A stretch of DNA of 27,141 nt from CAZSHX01 sp964606895. GTDB lineage: Bacteria > Bacteroidota > Ignavibacteria > Kapaibacteriales > UBA2268. The translations under genes were made by a program, and so were the position numbers. Under the pieces are notes generated by a model that was not told the DNA's origin, did no database searches, and worked only from the letters and a program-made list of their open reading frames with translations. Below are positions 23,962 to 27,141 of this stretch, piece after piece (the first letter of the stretch is position 1; each line of letters begins with the position of its first letter). The stretch is from the NCBI GenBank assembly GCA_964606895.1, contig CAZSHX010000068.1, positions 1 to 27,141 of the forward strand, written 5' to 3'.

Positions 23962-24714
23962 ATGAAATTAAAATCAAAAATATCTATGGGTTTAGGCTTT
24001 CTTTTTGGAATTATTTTTCTTTTAGTCTTTTTTTGCATGTATTATATTGGCAAAATCTCAAATGATTCAGAAAATATTCTAAAAAACAACTACAATTCAG
24101 TAGAATATGCTAAAAATATGGCTTCAGCTCTTGATGAATCCTATTCGAAATTAGTTATCGGCAAATCAAATCAAGAATCAAACAAATTGAACCCAAAAAT
24201 TTTCAAAGCGATTGAAAGAACTAAATCGGACTTTGAAAAAAACCTTGGGCTTGAAAAAGGAAATATCACTGAAACAAACGAGCAAAAATATGTTGACTTA
24301 CTTTCGAAGAATTTTGAAAGATATATTTATCTATCAAAGTATATTCAAGATCGTACTGACATTAGCGAAACATATAATGAATTTTATATGTCATATAGGA
24401 ATTCCCGATTGTATATTGATAGTATTTTTAATATAAATATGGAGGCAATAATTCATAAAAATCAATTTGCAAAAAAAGATGCTGATGATAAGATTATGTT
24501 GATGGCGGTTGTTGGGACTATTTGTGTCATTCTTGCATTTTTCTATTTCTGGTATTTTCCGTTTTTTGTTTCAAATTCAGTTTCAATTTTAGCTGAAAAA
24601 ATGAAACAATTATTAATGAAAGCCGGTATTAAATACGATTCCAAAACCAATGATGAGTCATATATTATATTGGAAGCAATTGATTTGTTAGAAAAAAACA
24701 TTCATAAAAGTTGA
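23962..24714 (+). CDS. Membrane sensor stub: four-helix sensory domain plus HAMP-like end, no kinase
   Basis: The 250-residue protein has TM1 at about 9-30, an extracytoplasmic helical domain (about 31-176, SENILKNNYNSVEYAKNMAS...), TM2 at about 178-203, and a short HAMP-like cytoplasmic helix ending at KNIHKS. This is the input half of Bacteroidota sensor histidine kinases of the MCP four-helix-bundle type (MKLKSKISMGLGFLFGIIF start), but no HisKA or ATPase domain follows; only 91 bp separate it from the next gene. AAAGG precedes the ATG. Between kdpC and kdpD it may modulate K+ sensing, or be a remnant of a larger kinase. Confidence 0.75.
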   Translation: MKLKSKISMGLGFLFGIIFLLVFFCMYYIGKISNDSENILKNNYNSVEYAKNMASALDESYSKLVIGKSNQESNKLNPKIFKAIERTKSDFEKNLGLEKGNITETNEQKYVDLLSKNFERYIYLSKYIQDRTDISETYNEFYMSYRNSRLYIDSIFNINMEAIIHKNQFAKKDADDKIMLMAVVGTICVILAFFYFWYFPFFVSNSVSILAEKMKQLLMKAGIKYDSKTNDESYIILEAIDLLEKNIHKS

Positions 24715-24741
24715 AATGATTTGAGGATGGAAAAGTTTTTG

Positions 24742-24776
24742 ATTATGGATTATGGATTATGGATTGTAGATTTTAG
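24742..24776 (+). repeat. Heptamer tandem repeat after the sensor stub
   Basis: Three ATTATGG units are followed by ATTGTAG and ATTTTAG in 7-bp register. This is the same family and orientation as the repeat after kdpB. Confidence 0.85.
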
Positions 24777-24805
24777 ATTAATTATTAAGTATCAGGATAA
24801 GAAAA

Positions 24806-25102
24806 ATGGCAAATGAAGTAAAAGATTTAAGTTTTAATCTTGCTGTTAGAATTGTTAAATTATGTAAATACCTGAACGAAGAAAAGAAAGAATTTATCCT
24901 TTCGAAACAGTTGCTTAAATCAGGGACATCAATCGGTGCTAATATAAGAGAAGCTATTAATGGCGAATCAAAACTTGATTTTATTCATAAGCTGGCAATT
25001 GCACACAAGGAGTGCGATGAAACTCTTCACTGGCTTGAGTTACTATTTGAATCAGATATAATAAATCAAAAAGAATTTGATTCGATATATCCTGATGTTT
25101 AA
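24806..25102 (+). CDS. Four-helix bundle protein (23S rRNA intervening-sequence type), cut by an in-frame stop
   Basis: The 98-residue product matches the four-helix bundle family first known from 23S rRNA intervening sequences: DLSFNLAVRIVKLCKYL, LLKSGTSIGANIREAINGES, DFIHKLAIAHKECDETLHWL, ELLFESDIINQKEFDSI. The family normally continues with a last helix and an ending like LLTSIIKTSK. Here TAA at 25100 stops it, yet the same frame continues as RILKLLPSIIITSKANLKK to a stop at 25160-25162, which is that missing helix. So a single codon change seems to have shortened the gene. Function of the family outside rRNA is unknown; it often lies near repeats and surface-sugar genes. Confidence 0.8.
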   Translation: MANEVKDLSFNLAVRIVKLCKYLNEEKKEFILSKQLLKSGTSIGANIREAINGESKLDFIHKLAIAHKECDETLHWLELLFESDIINQKEFDSIYPDV

Positions 25103-25160
25103 AGAATTTTGAAATTACTGCCTTCAATAATTATTACATCCAAAGCCAATCTTAAAAAAT

Positions 25161-25187
25161 AATCTATAATCCATAATCAATAATTAG
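25161..25187 (-). repeat. Heptamer repeat, inverted orientation, before kdpD
   Basis: ATCTATAATCCATAATCAAT is the reverse complement of the ATTATGG/ATTATAG repeats seen at 23229 and 24742, with about four degenerate units. It occupies almost the whole gap before kdpD. Confidence 0.7.
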
Positions 25188-25192
25188 AAAAC

Positions 25193-27141
25193 ATGAAAAC
25201 ACCCGATGAAATATTGAAAGAAATTGAAACATCAGCACTCAAAAAATCTCGCGGAAAATTAAAAATTTTCTTTGGTATGTGTGCAGGAGTTGGCAAGACA
25301 TATTCTATGCTATTACATGCTAAAGAGCTTGTCAAGAATGGGAATGAAGTTTTAGTCGGTTATATAGAGACGCATGGACGTAAGGAAACAGCAGAATTAC
25401 TTGAAGGATTGGAAGTTCTGCCAAGAAAGAAATTATCATACAAAGGATATGATTTTGAAGAGTTCGATTTGGAAAAAGCATTAGAACTAAAACCTGAATA
25501 TATTCTTGTTGATGAACTTGCTCATTCAAACATTCAGGGCTCACTGCACTCAAAAAGATACCAGGACGTTCAGGAACTGCTTGATTTTGGGATTAATGTT
25601 CTCACAACCGTTAATGTTCAGCATATCGAAAGTCGTAGTAAAACAGTAGAGCAAATTACCGGAGTTCCAATACAAGAAACCGTACCTGATTCTATAATTG
25701 AATTGGCTAATGATATAGAGGTAATAGATATTCCTGTTGAAGAACTTTTGAAAAGACTTGAAGAAGGTAAAGTTTATGTTCCGGAAAAAGCAAAATTAGC
25801 ATCCCAAAACTTCTTTAAAACAGGAAATATCATATCATTAAGAGAAATGGCTCTAAGATTTACAGCCGAAAAAGTAGAAAGTGACCTTGTTGATTACATG
25901 AGCGAAAAGAACATTCGGGGTCCCTGGAAAGCAGGTGATAAATTAATGGTGGCAGTCGGTTCCAGTCCATTTTCTGCTGAATTAATCAGATGGACACGAA
26001 GAATGGCTTATGCTCTGAAATCTCAATGGTATGCTGTTTATGTTGATATCGGTATCAAGGATAATGATAAGAATAGAGAAACTCTTGAAAAGAATCTCAG
26101 ACTTGCAAAAGAGCTCGGAGCTGAAGTTATTACATCTGCAGACACTGACCTTGTTGATGGTTTATTGCAGATAGCAAGAAGACACAATGTTACACAGATA
26201 ATAATCGGAAAACCTGCTAAATACAATATCCTGAATGTTATTAAACGCAATAATTACATTGACAGGTTGATTCAGGAAAGTGGTGAGATAGATATTTACA
26301 TCGTTAGGCCTCCGCAAGTAAATAATAATAAAATAAAGAAGCAAAAATTAATAAATTTCTCATCTCCAATGCGGGAATATTTGCTTTCATCTCTTACAGT
26401 TGTTGCTTTATCAATTATTTGTTTTCCTTTCCGGGAATATATCGGTTATCAATCTGTTGGACTGATAATGCTTTTTAATCTTTTGATAATGCCATTTTAT
26501 GTTGGAAGGGGAGCAATTCTGTTTTCGGCTCTCTTGAATGCTCTATTCTGGAATTTCTTTTTTATTCCACCGATATTTACTTTTGAAATAGCCAAACTTC
26601 ATGATGTGTTAACTATGTTACTGAATTTGGTTATTGCTATTACTTCGGGTTTATTTGCAACAAGAATAAGAAAACAAAAAAAATTAGTTCAACAACGAGA
26701 AAAAAATACATTTGCCCTCTTAAAATTCACAAAAGAGCTGTCGAATTGTAAAAGTAAGGATGAAGCAATTTCAATGGCATTAAAGCACATTGATTTGAAT
26801 TTCAAGGTAAATGCAATATTTTTTGACGAGAACGCAGAACCCAAAATAAGTTCAGGAGACCTTCTTCCTTTTGACATTAAAGAAATAAGCATTGCAAAAT
26901 GGTCGTTGGAACAGAATATAATTTCGGGAAAATTTACTAACAACCTGCCTAATGCCATTGGACAATATTTTCCTATTGTATCAAGCAGAAAGAAAATTGG
27001 CATTATTTGTCTTTTACTAAATAGTAAATTATCTATAGAGGATGAAAACCTTTTAAATAATATCATAATTCAGTTGGCAGGTGTTTACGAAAAAGAAGAA
27101 ACAGCCGAGCAGATGAAACAAATTGTAATTGAAACGGAATC
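25193..27141 (+). CDS. kdpD: KdpD, K+/turgor-sensing histidine kinase (3' end outside window)
   Basis: From ATG 25193 the frame is open to the window edge (649 codons). The KdpD N-terminal domain has Walker A GMCAGVGKT (28-36) and a Walker B-like ILVDELAHSN (D107), then TTVNVQHIESR. A universal-stress-like domain runs about 250-370 (KLMVAVGSSPFSAELIRW, QIIIGKPAKYN). Four membrane helices of the DUF4118 type follow at about 395-495, then a GAF-like domain from about 505. The kinase core should lie to the right. KdpD normally phosphorylates KdpE to switch on kdpFABC; KdpE is not seen here. The domain order suggests a full-length KdpD rather than the N-terminal-only form found in some Bacteroidota. 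Confidence 0.95.
   Translation, partial: MKTPDEILKEIETSALKKSRGKLKIFFGMCAGVGKTYSMLLHAKELVKNGNEVLVGYIETHGRKETAELLEGLEVLPRKKLSYKGYDFEEFDLEKALELKPEYILVDELAHSNIQGSLHSKRYQDVQELLDFGINVLTTVNVQHIESRSKTVEQITGVPIQETVPDSIIELANDIEVIDIPVEELLKRLEEGKVYVPEKAKLASQNFFKTGNIISLREMALRFTAEKVESDLVDYMSEKNIRGPWKAGDKLMVAVGSSPFSAELIRWTRRMAYALKSQWYAVYVDIGIKDNDKNRETLEKNLRLAKELGAEVITSADTDLVDGLLQIARRHNVTQIIIGKPAKYNILNVIKRNNYIDRLIQESGEIDIYIVRPPQVNNNKIKKQKLINFSSPMREYLLSSLTVVALSIICFPFREYIGYQSVGLIMLFNLLIMPFYVGRGAILFSALLNALFWNFFFIPPIFTFEIAKLHDVLTMLLNLVIAITSGLFATRIRKQKKLVQQREKNTFALLKFTKELSNCKSKDEAISMALKHIDLNFKVNAIFFDENAEPKISSGDLLPFDIKEISIAKWSLEQNIISGKFTNNLPNAIGQYFPIVSSRKKIGIICLLLNSKLSIEDENLLNNIIIQLAGVYEKEETAEQMKQIVIETE

Overview
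This is an AT-rich bacterial chromosome segment from the Bacteroidota/Chlorobiota/Ignavibacteriota superphylum, perhaps an uncultured Ignavibacteria- or Kapabacteria-like lineage. Two secreted proteins end in type IX secretion (T9SS) C-terminal sorting domains of the Por type. Many genes have recognisable Shine-Dalgarno sequences (AAGGAG, TAGGAG, GAGGT), which is unusual for classical Bacteroidia. The lineage call is inference; no rRNA gene is present.

Layout. Positions 1-4 kb hold three minus-strand genes: an MBL-fold hydrolase, an ornithine cyclodeaminase/mu-crystallin family protein and a secreted 5'-nucleotidase with a T9SS tail. Positions 4.1-7.7 kb hold a plus-strand unit of membrane sensor histidine kinase, OmpR-type response regulator and DUF985 cupin. 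Positions 8-9.6 kb hold a minus-strand pair, a 3-hydroxyacyl-CoA dehydrogenase and a TPR protein, closed by a terminator. Positions 9.7-12.05 kb hold a divergent plus-strand pair, a YhdH/AcuI-type reductase and a DUF885 lipoprotein with a HEGxPGHH metal site.

Positions 12.05-16.6 kb form a repeat-rich accessory region. It contains four copies of a ~125-bp element built as hairpin, conserved spacer, hairpin. The last two copies sit inside ~340-bp imperfect direct repeats that bracket a T9SS PKD-type surface protein and a CHAT protease whose N-terminal TPR part is missing.

Positions 16.6 kb to the end hold a high-affinity potassium uptake locus, kdpF-kdpA-(2.6-kb insertion)-kdpB-kdpC-sensor stub-four-helix protein-kdpD (cut by the window edge). 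The insertion between kdpA and kdpB carries an orphan hicB, a second diverged copy of the kdpA 3' end, a 230-aa protein with internal duplication, two different arrays of 21-bp-period repeats facing each other across a perfect palindrome, and a very AT-rich secreted protein. A ~44-bp leader element found before kdpF recurs before kdpB, so the severed half may have its own promoter.

The KdpFABC ATPase and KdpD sensor should form one K+ uptake and sensing system. No kdpE is visible; it may lie beyond the right edge. Small palindromic, G-rich or heptamer repeats also occur inside coding sequences (kdpB, the T9SS protein) and in the kdpB-kdpD intergenic gaps, which points to a genome rich in small mobile repeats. 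The best candidates for undescribed structure are the paired 21-bp arrays (19530-19925) and the ~125-bp double-hairpin element family.
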